Below are positions 17,469-24,543 of a DNA stretch of 37,162 nucleotides, in pieces (the stretch's first letter is position 1; every line of letters begins with the position of its first letter). The DNA is from Parvularcula sp038745625 (GTDB lineage Bacteria > Pseudomonadota > Alphaproteobacteria > Caulobacterales > Parvularculaceae): the NCBI GenBank assembly GCA_038745625.1, contig JBCDLG010000022.1, positions 1 through 37,162 of the forward strand, given 5' to 3'. The translations under genes were made by a program, and so were the position numbers. The notes under the pieces are model-generated. The model was not told the origin of the DNA. It saw nothing but the letters and a program-made list of their open reading frames with translations, and made no database searches.

Positions 17469-18434
17469 ATGGTGAGCCGTCTGAACGCCGTTGTCGCCGC
17501 TGGCCTCGCATTCGCACTCACGGCTTGCACCATCACCTCTCCGACCACTGACGGGGTGAGTGCCTACCTGAGGTCTGCCTGGCCCACAGCCGAGGCTGAG
17601 TTCGCGCCGCTAGCACAACAGGGCGATACAACAGCGCAGTTCTATATGGTCGTGATGTCGATCCGGGGGCTGCTTGACGCTCCCTTGGATGAGGAGACCC
17701 AGCGATCCTACCTTGTCTCTTCCGCCAGCGGAGGAGAGCTCCGCGCGCTCGGCCTCATGGTTTGGCTGTCTGCAGACACTGACCAACGGCGTGAATGGTT
17801 AGACGCCTACAGGACCAGCTGGGCCGAGGTGCATTCCCTTAATCGTGGCGACAATCTTGGCCAGCAGCTGCGGATGCTGAGTGCGATGGACAGCGAGTTG
17901 GTCGAACCGATGGAAGAGCTGATCGGTGGCCCGCTCTCAAGTGGTGCGTTCTCCAATCTGTTTCTCTCGATTACGCAGGAGACGGAAGATGATTTCTTAC
18001 GCGCATCACTCGCGCTCAGTGACGCCGATTTCCTCACCGTTGATCAGGCGCTTGCTCGCGACAAAAATAAGTACGCACAAGCGCGTCTTGCGCTGCGCCA
18101 TCGCGAGGGGCGCGGCGTGGACCAAAACGACCGGAAGGCGATACGGCTGTTGCGGGCAGCGGGTTCCACAACGCCGGGCACGCACAATTGCCTCTATCAG
18201 CCAGAAGTTGGCAATACCCCTGCATCGCTGCAGTGTTTTGGTCAGGGCCCATCAATTCCAGCCGTCGCCCGCGCACAGTTAGAGCTCTGTCAGATGTACG
18301 CGTTTGGCCAGGGTACAGAACAAGACCAAGGCAAGGCTGAGTTTTGGTGCAACAGAGCCATGCGCGATGCGCGATATCGCACCCGTGCACGGGACGTTCT
18401 TATCGAGATGGACGCTTTAGAACCTGCTGAATGA
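17469..18434 (+). CDS. Sel1-repeat lipoprotein
   Basis: The 321-residue protein starts with a lipoprotein signal peptide (MVSRLNAVVAAGLAFALTAC), lipobox LTAC with Cys20, so it is probably membrane-anchored. The C-terminal half has Sel1-like alpha/alpha repeats: ARLALRHREGRGVDQNDRKA (about 203-222) and a second one at about 265-297, with QMYAFGQGTEQDQGKAEFWC. Such repeats usually mediate protein contacts. No enzyme motif is seen. GGAGGG sits seven bases before the ATG. It follows the GMC gene by 33 bases and could be cotranscribed. Its 3' end overlaps the convergent TetR gene by 35 bases. Confidence 0.8.
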   Translation: MVSRLNAVVAAGLAFALTACTITSPTTDGVSAYLRSAWPTAEAEFAPLAQQGDTTAQFYMVVMSIRGLLDAPLDEETQRSYLVSSASGGELRALGLMVWLSADTDQRREWLDAYRTSWAEVHSLNRGDNLGQQLRMLSAMDSELVEPMEELIGGPLSSGAFSNLFLSITQETEDDFLRASLALSDADFLTVDQALARDKNKYAQARLALRHREGRGVDQNDRKAIRLLRAAGSTTPGTHNCLYQPEVGNTPASLQCFGQGPSIPAVARAQLELCQMYAFGQGTEQDQGKAEFWCNRAMRDARYRTRARDVLIEMDALEPAE

Positions 18435-19002
18435 GGCGCTCCAACTGCTCTCCATACGCACCATCGAGTGCGCCGAATCGTTCGTCGCCGAAAATCCCGC
18501 GCAAGGTCGGCTCTGACACCGCAAAATAGTTGATCGCGCCGAGAAGCTGATAGATCGCCGCGAGCGCCTCCACCGCCGACGCGGCTCGCCACGCGGGAAC
18601 CGCCCGCATCATCGCGACAAGCTCCTCCAAAAAAGCCTTGAGATACCAAACGCCAGCGGTGCTGGCACGCCTTTGATTGTCGAGCAGCTCGCGCATCAGC
18701 AGCCGTGAGCGCATCGCATCTTTAGGCGTCGTGCTGATCATCGCCAGAAGGTAGACCGTGAGCTGCGCCTCAGGATCATCGCTCGCGGCTATCGCCTGGG
18801 CCCGCACGCGCTCAAAATCGCGGGAGATCCCTTCCAGCACTTCGCCATAGAGCTTCGCCTTGGTCGAGAAATGATGCAGCAGCGCCTGCTTCGTCAGCCC
18901 CACCTCATCGGCAATGTTGGCGATGCTCACACCGTAAAAGCCGCGCTCGGCAAAGAGCACCGTTGCCGCTTCGAGCAAGTGATCACGGGTCGTCTGGGAC
19001 AT
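18400..19002 (-). CDS. TetR-family regulator divergent from a Rieske oxygenase
   Basis: This 200-residue protein starts MSQTTRDHLLEAATVLFAERG. It has a clear TetR helix-turn-helix, SIANIADEVGLTKQALLHHF (about residues 26-45). The C-terminal domain resembles the TetR_C type common in AcrR-like proteins, with no known ligand. The start at 19002 fits the usual distance to the helix-turn-helix; upstream in-frame ATGs would run the coding region through the operator. The 99-base gap to the Rieske gene contains a perfect inverted repeat, so repression of both genes is likely. The last 35 bases overlap the Sel1 lipoprotein gene on the other strand. Confidence 0.88.
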   Translation of the reverse strand: MSQTTRDHLLEAATVLFAERGFYGVSIANIADEVGLTKQALLHHFSTKAKLYGEVLEGISRDFERVRAQAIAASDDPEAQLTVYLLAMISTTPKDAMRSRLLMRELLDNQRRASTAGVWYLKAFLEELVAMMRAVPAWRAASAVEALAAIYQLLGAINYFAVSEPTLRGIFGDERFGALDGAYGEQLERLIQQVLKRPSR

Positions 19003-19030
19003 AGAGCCTGCGCTTCGCTGTGCGCTCCTC

Positions 19031-19060
19031 TTGACACCTACCGACCGGTAAGTCCATAAC
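19031..19060 (+). promoter_or_regulatory. Predicted promoter for the Rieske oxygenase gene
   Basis: TTGACA at 19031-19036 is a consensus -35 box. CATAAC at 19055-19060, 18 bases further, is an acceptable -10 box. The predicted start site would be about 35 bases before the ATG. The element lies inside the inverted repeat, so a bound repressor would block RNA polymerase. Confidence 0.55.
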
Positions 19061-19076
19061 TTACCGGTCGGTAGGT
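19036..19076. promoter_or_regulatory. TetR operator: perfect 18-bp inverted repeat, 5-base spacer
   Basis: ACCTACCGACCGGTAAGT (19036-19053) is exactly complementary to ACTTACCGGTCGGTAGGT (19059-19076), with spacer CCATA. Each arm also contains a half-palindrome around ACCGGT, so two repressor dimers may bind side by side. It sits between the divergent TetR and Rieske genes and covers the predicted promoter. Confidence 0.8.
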
Positions 19077-19101
19077 AGCGCAATGACGGGAGGAAGCCGC
19101 C

Positions 19102-20229
19102 ATGAAACGCGAGACAGAGCTAGAGCTGATCGATGAGCTTCTGGGCCTGAAAGCACAGAAGTCGCCGTTCTTGGACGAGGCGACGGCACGCAACCCGGTC
19201 ACCCATTACACAAGCGATGAGCGCTTCCAGCAGGAAAGAGATCTGATCTTCGGTGAACTCCCTCACGCGGTTGCGCATGTCAGTGAACTGACCAAGCCCG
19301 GCGATTTCATGCGCTGCGAGGCGGCAGGTGTGCCCATCCTTCTCACAAAAACAGCGGAGGGAGAGACCCGCGCCTTTATCAACGCTTGCCGCCATCGCGG
19401 CACGCGCTTGGTCGACGATGACAAGGGATGCAAGCGTCGCTTCTCATGCCCTTATCACGCCTGGACCTATGCCAACACAGGCGAGCTTCTGGCGGCACCG
19501 CACTTCGATTCAGGTTTTCCTGATACGGATAAATCCAAGCTCGGCCTGATCGAGTTGCCTTGCCAAGAGCGTTATGGCCTCGTCTGGGTGATGACGACAC
19601 CGGATGCGGTGCTTGATCTTGATGCCTCGTTCGCGCCGCTGGCTGAGGAACTCGACGCGCTGGGCATGGCGGATCTCGCCGTCGCTGCTGAGGGAACAGC
19701 GACGCGCCATGCAAACTGGAAGATCCTGGTTGAAGGCGGTATCGAAGCCTATCACTTCAAAGTCGCCCATCGCTCGACCATCGGGCCGCATTTTGAGGAC
19801 AATCTCTCAAGCTACCGAACGTTTGGTGATCATATGCGCGCCGTCCTGCCAAGGACGAGCCTCGCCAAGGTCGATGCGTCCGATCGCGGCAGCTGGCGCC
19901 TCCGGGACCATGCTAATATTCTCTATACGTTGTTCCCGAGTACACAGCTGCTGGTCCAGCAGGACCACGTGGTGTGGATTCGATCGAACCCGAAAGGTCC
20001 AGGCACGACAGAGCTGCGGATCGCCACCCTTGCTCCCCCGACAGAAGATAGCGACCGCTGGAAGCGCAACCATGAGATCACGACACTGACATTGGACGAG
20101 GATTTCGTGATCGGTGAGAGCATTCAGGCCACGGCGCTATCGGGTGCAAACACCGATATGCTGTTTGGCCGGTTTGAAGGTGCGCTGACGCAGTTCAACC
20201 GCACCGTCGACACGCATCTTGCTCGCTAA
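19102..20229 (+). CDS. Rieske non-haem iron ring-hydroxylating-type oxygenase, alpha subunit
   Basis: The 375-residue protein has a Rieske 2Fe-2S site Cys96-X-His98-X17-Cys116-X2-His119 (INACRHRGTRL, then FSCPYHAW). It also has a mononuclear iron site in NWKILVEGGIEAYHFKVAH, with His218 and His223. The usual EN before the site is EG here. Likely roles are aromatic ring hydroxylation, demethylation or oxidation of a quaternary amine; the substrate is unknown. No reductase or ferredoxin gene lies beside it, so electrons come from an unlinked partner. Control by the divergent TetR is strongly suggested by the shared operator. The start is the first ATG after the promoter (TGACGGGAGGAAGCCGCC upstream, a strong GGAGG). 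Confidence 0.93.
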   Translation: MKRETELELIDELLGLKAQKSPFLDEATARNPVTHYTSDERFQQERDLIFGELPHAVAHVSELTKPGDFMRCEAAGVPILLTKTAEGETRAFINACRHRGTRLVDDDKGCKRRFSCPYHAWTYANTGELLAAPHFDSGFPDTDKSKLGLIELPCQERYGLVWVMTTPDAVLDLDASFAPLAEELDALGMADLAVAAEGTATRHANWKILVEGGIEAYHFKVAHRSTIGPHFEDNLSSYRTFGDHMRAVLPRTSLAKVDASDRGSWRLRDHANILYTLFPSTQLLVQQDHVVWIRSNPKGPGTTELRIATLAPPTEDSDRWKRNHEITTLTLDEDFVIGESIQATALSGANTDMLFGRFEGALTQFNRTVDTHLAR

Positions 20230-20236
20230 AAGAGAG

Positions 20237-20313
20237 TGGTACCGCCTCCCCGGTTCGAACGGGGGACCTCTTGATCCACAATCAAGCGCTCTAACCTACT
20301 GAGCTAAGGCGGC
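20237..20313 (-). tRNA. tRNA-His (anticodon GTG), no encoded G-1, CCA encoded
   Basis: Read on the minus strand it folds as a full cloverleaf: acceptor GCCGCCT/AGGCGGT with a G1-U72 wobble, D stem GCTC/GAGC, anticodon stem CTTGA/TCAAG with loop TTGTGGA (anticodon GTG), T stem CCCCG/CGGGG with loop TTCGAAC, A73 and an encoded CCA. The base before G1 is T, so no G-1 is encoded. G-1 absence with U72 and A73 is the known alphaproteobacterial form of tRNA-His. It lies just after the Rieske gene, on the other strand. Confidence 0.96.
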
Positions 20314-20395
20314 ATCGTCTGGTGGTCACCAGAGCGAGGCTCATAAGGGAACAGGGCACGCGCGTCACCCCTTTTTCGGCGCTATCGGACCCTGG

Positions 20396-21190
20396 TCAAC
20401 AGGTGCGGCCAAGACGGCCGATTTCGGTGCGCAGGCTGTTGATCCGTGTCTGGGAAGCGGGGTGGGTCGAGGCGAATTCTGGAGGCCGGGACTGGCCAGC
20501 CGAAGCCCGGGCCATGCCCCGCCAGAAGGTGATCGCTTCGCAAACATCATAGCCCGCCCGCTGCATATAGCGGACGCCGCCGACATCGGCTTCCAGCTCG
20601 TGTTTGCGGCTGAAGGGCAGGATCGCCCCATAGATCGCGCCAATACCAAGCGCCTGCGCGGCGGCGGAGCTGCGGTCTTGGCAGTTTGCATCGCGGCTGT
20701 CGCAGCCTGATCCGAGCGCCACCGTCGCGCCAATGATGCCGACCGATGCGAGGACATTTTGGCTGTAGCGCTCAGCGGAGTGCCGATACTTCACGTGCGC
20801 AATCTCGTGACCGACCACGGCAGCAAGCTGCGAATCATTGGCCATGATATCCATGATGCCGGTGTAGATGCCGATCTTGTTCCCCGGCAGCGCGAACGCA
20901 TTCAGATCATCGCTTTCAAAAACCAGATACTCCCACTGCGCCGGGTTCTCGCCGGACGCTGACAGAAGCCGCGGCGCGACGCGGTTGAGCCGGGATGTGT
21001 AGGCCGGATCGCGCGAGACACGCTGCTGCTGCTTGATCTGGTTCCAGCTCGACGCCGCCGCCTGCGCCATGCTCGCCTCACCGGTGAAGATCAGCTGACT
21101 GCGGCCAAGCTCGGGATTGTAGGCGCAGCCCGTGAGGCCCGCCAAAACCACAAGACAGGCCAGTGTCCACGTGGTGATCCGTGTCGCCAT
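20396..21190 (-). CDS. M48-family metalloprotease, lipoprotein
   Basis: The 264-residue protein has a lipoprotein signal (LACLVVLAGLTGC, Cys22). The zinc protease motif HEIAH is at 128-132 within AAVVGHEIAHVKYRHSAER, and the third-ligand region HELEADVGG is at 197-205. The layout resembles periplasmic BepA/YcaL/LoiP-type M48 proteases involved in outer-membrane protein quality control. There are several Cys residues (CDSRDANC, 163-170) that could form a disulfide. AGGG lies nine bases before the ATG at 21190; another ATG is two codons upstream. It is 89 bases after the SDR stop on the same strand. Confidence 0.9.
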   Translation of the reverse strand: MATRITTWTLACLVVLAGLTGCAYNPELGRSQLIFTGEASMAQAAASSWNQIKQQQRVSRDPAYTSRLNRVAPRLLSASGENPAQWEYLVFESDDLNAFALPGNKIGIYTGIMDIMANDSQLAAVVGHEIAHVKYRHSAERYSQNVLASVGIIGATVALGSGCDSRDANCQDRSSAAAQALGIGAIYGAILPFSRKHELEADVGGVRYMQRAGYDVCEAITFWRGMARASAGQSRPPEFASTHPASQTRINSLRTEIGRLGRTC

Positions 21191-21279
21191 CGTCATGATC
21201 CCTACTCGCGCCCCTGTCGCCGGCCACCATCCCTGGGCCGCCGTCTTTTCACGTTTCCTGACCAGGAAATGGTCCTGAT

Positions 21280-22089
21280 TCAAGCCGCACCCTCTTCGAT
21301 CGGCACCGACTTTGACAACGCGAGCCGCCCGCCATCGACGAACAGCACCTGGCCGGTGATGAAGGACGCCTCATCGCCGCAGAGGAAGTGGATGGCGTTA
21401 GCAACCTCTTTGGGCTCACCGCGGCGCCCCATCGGGGTCTGTTCGATCGTCGCCTTGCGTTGCTCAGCGGTGGTGACGCCCTGCTGGTCGAAGAGCTCCT
21501 TCACCCCGCCAATGCTCACCGCATTGGCCCGCGCACCATAGGGCGAGAGCGTCATAGCCACGGCCTTGGTGAGCTGCACGAGCGCTCCCTGGCTCGCTGC
21601 AAAAAGCGCGTCTTCCGTGTTGGCCGTGACCGCGTCGTTTGAGACGACGTTGACGATCGCGCCTGAGATGGCGGTGTCGACGCCGCCGTCGCTGGTATCC
21701 CCCGCCTGTTTGATGATCTGACGGGCGACCGCCTTGCTGATCAAAAAGGCTGAGCGGAGATTGCGGTCCATCACCTCGTTGAACTGGTCCTCGGTGGTCT
21801 CCAGCAAGGGCGCATGGTGATAGTGGGCCGCGCAGTGCGCCAGCACGTTCACAGCGCCGAAGCTGTCGAGCGCCTCGGCCATCACATTGTGCACATCAAG
21901 CGCGTGATGGAGGTCCGCTTGGATAAAGACCGCGCGACCGCCGCGGCTGATCACCTCGTCGCGCACCGCCTGGCCACCATCGCGGTCGGGGTCGGTGAGG
22001 AGCAATTTATCGGAGGATTTGGCGAAACGAAGAGCTGCTGCCCTTCCGAGCGTCCCGGCCGCGCCGGTCACGATAATCGAACGTCCCAT
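21280..22089 (-). CDS. SDR-fold protein lacking the catalytic Tyr and Lys
   Basis: The 269-residue protein has an SDR Rossmann fold: SIIVTGAAGTLGRAAALRF (4-22), ALDSFGAVNVLAH, and the C-terminal GDEASFITGQVLFVDGG. The usual YxxxK active site reads Phe163-Ala-Ala-Ser-Gln167 (ALFAASQGAL), and the NAG motif is AHCAAH. Ser150 remains. The glycine motif is TGAAGTLG instead of TGxxxGxG. Classical oxidoreductase activity is therefore doubtful; it may bind a nucleotide or ligand without catalysis. No stop or frameshift is present, so it is not an obvious pseudogene. An ATG at 22104 is an alternative start with its own AGGG. Confidence 0.85.
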   Translation of the reverse strand: MGRSIIVTGAAGTLGRAAALRFAKSSDKLLLTDPDRDGGQAVRDEVISRGGRAVFIQADLHHALDVHNVMAEALDSFGAVNVLAHCAAHYHHAPLLETTEDQFNEVMDRNLRSAFLISKAVARQIIKQAGDTSDGGVDTAISGAIVNVVSNDAVTANTEDALFAASQGALVQLTKAVAMTLSPYGARANAVSIGGVKELFDQQGVTTAEQRKATIEQTPMGRRGEPKEVANAIHFLCGDEASFITGQVLFVDGGRLALSKSVPIEEGAA

Positions 22090-22121
22090 GGGATCCCCGC
22101 TCATTCAGCCCTATACGACAA

Positions 22122-22143
22122 CGCCCCGAGCAGGGCCGGGGCG
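22122..22143 (-). terminator. Hairpin after the DUF465 gene, possible weak terminator
   Basis: CGCCCCG (22122-22128) pairs with CGGGGCG (22137-22143) around an eight-base loop. Read on the minus strand it follows the DUF465 stop by about 20 bases, and TTGTCGT follows it. The T-run is short, so termination may be partial, and it could also affect the SDR leader. Confidence 0.4.
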
Positions 22144-22161
22144 CGTCGAGGGTTTTGAGGT

Positions 22162-22341
22162 CTAGCTGTGTAAGGTCTCCGATTGAAGGGTCAGCATCTC
22201 ATCTTTGATGGCCAGTTTTTGACGTTTGATCTCGCTAATCCTCTCGTCATCAAAGGCCGGGTAACTTCGTTCTTCTTGGAGAGCGGCTTCAAGAGCCTGG
22301 TGACGTTCTGCGAGGGTGTCTAAACGTGCTTGAATGGTCAT
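22162..22341 (-). CDS. DUF465 (YdcH-like) small coiled protein
   Basis: The 59-residue protein MTIQARLDTLAERHQALEAA then continues with a charged helix ending in ISEIKRQKLAIKDEM. The AERHxxLE..A and LKRxKLxIKDE pattern is characteristic of DUF465. These are short alpha-helical hairpin proteins of unknown role, widespread in Alphaproteobacteria. The ATG at 22341 has AAGGAG seven bases upstream. It is divergent from ubiX with a gap of 217 bases that holds no other gene; a CCCGCC/GGCGGG hairpin (22361-22380) lies in its leader. A second DUF465 paralogue is encoded at 23662. Confidence 0.85.
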   Translation of the reverse strand: MTIQARLDTLAERHQALEAALQEERSYPAFDDERISEIKRQKLAIKDEMLTLQSETLHS

Positions 22342-22558
22342 CAACGTCTCCTTTCAGCGTCCCGCCGGGGCAGAGGCGGGGTGTTAAACGAAGCACTGAG
22401 ACAGCCTATCTGTCACGGACATTTCCCAGCATTTTGTGGGTATGTGAACTTGGTAAACAGCAAGATCTGCCGTTTTTTGAGAAAAATCAGGCTGATCCTA
22501 TCTCGGTGGTAAGATCGCCTCACACCCAATTGTTACGATCAACGAGGGAATTTTAGAC

Positions 22559-23137
22559 ATGTCGGCCTCCAGACTCATCGTTGGCGTTAGCGGCGCTTCG
22601 GGCATGCTCTACGCCGATCGTCTGCTTGTGAAGGCGAAGGAAGCGGGGGCGGAAACCCATGTGGTTGTCTCCCGCGCCGCCAAGATGACCCTCGCCTATG
22701 AGATGGGCGAGGGTTTCGAATTTGCCGCGGCCGATCATGTATACGGCATCCAGGACGTCGGTGCGCCGATCGCATCGGGAAGCTTTGAAACCCTCGGCAT
22801 GGTGGTTGTTCCGTGCTCGGTGCGGAGCATGTCGGAGATCGCGACCGGGGTGACATCAACGCTTCTCAGCCGCGCCGCCGATGTCTGCCTCAAAGAACGC
22901 CGGACGTTGGCACTCATGGTGCGGGAGACGCCGTTCCATTTGGGCCATCTGCGCACCATGACGGCCCTCGCCGAGATGGGAGCCACCATCGCCCCGCCAC
23001 TTCCAGCCTTTTACGCCGAACCGGCGAGCATCGACGAGATGGTCGACCAGTCCGTCGGCCGGGTGCTCGATCTTTTCGGGCTGAAGGCGCCGGGCACCAA
23101 GCGTTGGGGCGAGGATCTTGAGAAGGGACGCCGCTAA
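22559..23137 (+). CDS. ubiX: Flavin prenyltransferase UbiX
   Basis: The 192-residue protein begins RLIVGVSGASGMLYADRLL (flavin-phosphate loop). It has VVVPCSVRSMSEIATGV in the middle and RETPFHLGHLRTM near residues 122-134, then PPLPAFYAEPASIDEMVDQ and a VGRVLDLFGL tail. These are all UbiX/Pad1 hallmarks. UbiX prenylates FMN to make the cofactor for the UbiD decarboxylase in ubiquinone synthesis. No ubiD is in the window. The ATG has AGGG upstream. It is followed three bases later by the TIGR02444 gene, so these two and the next DUF465 gene form an operon. Confidence 0.95.
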   Translation: MSASRLIVGVSGASGMLYADRLLVKAKEAGAETHVVVSRAAKMTLAYEMGEGFEFAAADHVYGIQDVGAPIASGSFETLGMVVVPCSVRSMSEIATGVTSTLLSRAADVCLKERRTLALMVRETPFHLGHLRTMTALAEMGATIAPPLPAFYAEPASIDEMVDQSVGRVLDLFGLKAPGTKRWGEDLEKGRR

Positions 23138-23140
23138 GCC

Positions 23141-23665
23141 ATGCGGCTCTGGGACTATGCCGTCCAGGTCTATGGGGTGGGCGGTATCAAAGACTGCCTG
23201 CTGACCTTGCAAGACAAGCATGGGGGCGATGTGAACATCGCCCTCTGGTGCCTTTGGTGCGGGCATCAAAACATCGCGGTGCCCGGCGCCGACGTGCCGA
23301 GCATTCTCTCAACCGCAGACAGCATCACGGCGGAGGTGGTCCGTCCATTGCGCCGGGCGCGACGCGCGCTCTCCGCGCCAAGGCCGGAGCAGGACGCAAC
23401 CGCCTTTGCTGTGCTACGACAAGACGTGCTCGCGCTGGAGCTGCGGGCTGAGCAGCTGGTGCTGCAACAGCTTGAGCGCGCCACCCTCGAGACCTGCAGC
23501 CGAAGCGCGGACCGGGGCGGGATGCACGAGACCGCCTCGTCACTGTTCATGCTGGCGCTCAAGCACATGGACATCGCTCCCACGATCGACGATGAGGGCG
23601 ATCCGGAGAGCCCGACGCGCCTCTTCGCGTCCATCCTGATGCTGGCGAAGGATCATGGTCCATGA
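23141..23665 (+). CDS. TIGR02444/DUF2390-family protein
   Basis: The 174-residue protein starts MRLWDYAVQVYGVGGIKDCL and continues with LTLQDKHGGDVNIALWCLW. The W-[DF]-A..VY..pGV...LQD.HG.DVN pattern is what I recall of the TIGR02444 family, helical cytoplasmic proteins of unknown function. The C-terminal part is helical and Arg/Glu-rich. It lies three bases after ubiX, and its stop overlaps the next ATG (ATGA), so it is cotranscribed with both neighbours. A link to UbiX function is possible from context only. Confidence 0.8.
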   Translation: MRLWDYAVQVYGVGGIKDCLLTLQDKHGGDVNIALWCLWCGHQNIAVPGADVPSILSTADSITAEVVRPLRRARRALSAPRPEQDATAFAVLRQDVLALELRAEQLVLQQLERATLETCSRSADRGGMHETASSLFMLALKHMDIAPTIDDEGDPESPTRLFASILMLAKDHGP

Positions 23666-23934
23666 GCGATGACGACAAACCGCGCTTCCAGGTCATCAAC
23701 GGCCAGGGCGACGGCCGGGATGGCGGCGGGGCAGCGGCCAACGATGAGGGCTTGGAGCTGAAGATCCGGCAGCTCGAGGAAGAGCACCGTGACCTCGATC
23801 AAGCGATCGTGACGATGGAAGAGCGCATGCCCTATGATCGCCTCACCATCGGCCGGATGAAAAAGCGGAAGCTCGCCCTCAAGGATCAGATCGGAAAGCT
23901 CCGCGACGCGCTTTTTCCCGATATCATCGCCTGA
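23662..23934 (+). CDS. DUF465 (YdcH-like) protein with N-terminal extension
   Basis: The 90-residue protein has a low-complexity Gly/Asp/Ala-rich N-terminal part (about residues 1-30), then a DUF465 helical hairpin: LEEEHRDLDQAIVTMEER, then IGRMKKRKLALKDQIGKL. It is longer than the 59-residue paralogue at 22162. The start ATG overlaps the TIGR02444 stop by four bases (ATGA), which fixes the start and implies translational coupling. Function unknown; it probably acts as a small helical protein in the cytoplasm. Confidence 0.85.
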   Translation: MSDDDKPRFQVINGQGDGRDGGGAAANDEGLELKIRQLEEEHRDLDQAIVTMEERMPYDRLTIGRMKKRKLALKDQIGKLRDALFPDIIA

Positions 23935-24002
23935 AGCCGCTCGCGCTGGCACACAGTTGGCAGTAAGACCGCTTGTAGAAACCGAAAATGGTAGGAGTCG
24001 CC

Positions 24003-24479
24003 ATGCGGATCGCTCTCTTGGCAGTTCTGTCGTCTCTGGCACTGGTCGCGTGCGCGTCGAGCATGACGGCGAAAGGCGAGCATATCGATGAGGACGCCCT
24101 GACCGCGAGCGGCTGGCGACCAGCGCCTTTGACGAACGCCAACGCGGCCGTGAAAACCAGCGCCGCTGCGGCCAGCACCTGGCGACCAGCGGCCCCCGCA
24201 CGGCCACGTCCCGCGATGCCGGCGGCGCCGAACTTTGATCGTCCAGCCGCGCCCGCGAGTGCTGGCGCAGGCTTCACCGGCTGCACTGGCGAGCTGGAAG
24301 AGCAAGACTGTTTCGTTGATGGCCAGTGGGTGGACGCACTCGCCCGGTTTGAGCCGCAATCGGGACGGCACTGGTTCCTCGACCCCAAATCGGGGAACAC
24401 TTATTATGCGGACAATGGAGAGTTCCGCACCGGCGATGCCTTCCAAGAGGCGCTTCGCCAAGGGCTCATTTCCTATTGA
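24003..24479 (+). CDS. Small lipoprotein with Pro/Ala-rich linker
   Basis: The 158-residue protein has a signal peptide MRIALLAVLSSLALVACASS with lipobox LVAC. An Ala/Pro/Arg-rich linker (about 55-90) follows, then a C-terminal domain with two Cys residues (CTGELEEQDC) and a FLDPKSGNTYYADNGEFRTG segment that may form a beta-rich fold. AGGAG is six bases upstream of the ATG. I do not recognise the family. It lies 68 bases after the second DUF465 gene and is probably anchored in the outer or inner membrane. Confidence 0.75.
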   Translation: MRIALLAVLSSLALVACASSMTAKGEHIDEDALTASGWRPAPLTNANAAVKTSAAAASTWRPAAPARPRPAMPAAPNFDRPAAPASAGAGFTGCTGELEEQDCFVDGQWVDALARFEPQSGRHWFLDPKSGNTYYADNGEFRTGDAFQEALRQGLISY

Positions 24480-24480
24480 G

Positions 24481-24498
24481 AAGAGGTTGTCTCTTTTT
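24481..24498 (+). terminator. Weak Rho-independent-type terminator after the small lipoprotein
   Basis: AAGAG (24481-24485) pairs with CTCTT (24491-24495) around GGTTGT-like loop bases, followed by more T residues to 24498. The stem is short. It lies just after the lipoprotein stop, before the DUF2270 gene. Confidence 0.4.
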
Positions 24499-24543
24499 GA
24501 GCTTGTCGTGGTCGAACTCTCCTGAACTGAAGGAGATGCCGGC

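Noticed and set aside
22361..22380. CCCGCC/GGCGGG hairpin as a riboswitch or terminator
   Set aside because: It has only six base pairs in the leader of a small gene, no T-run and no known riboswitch pattern.
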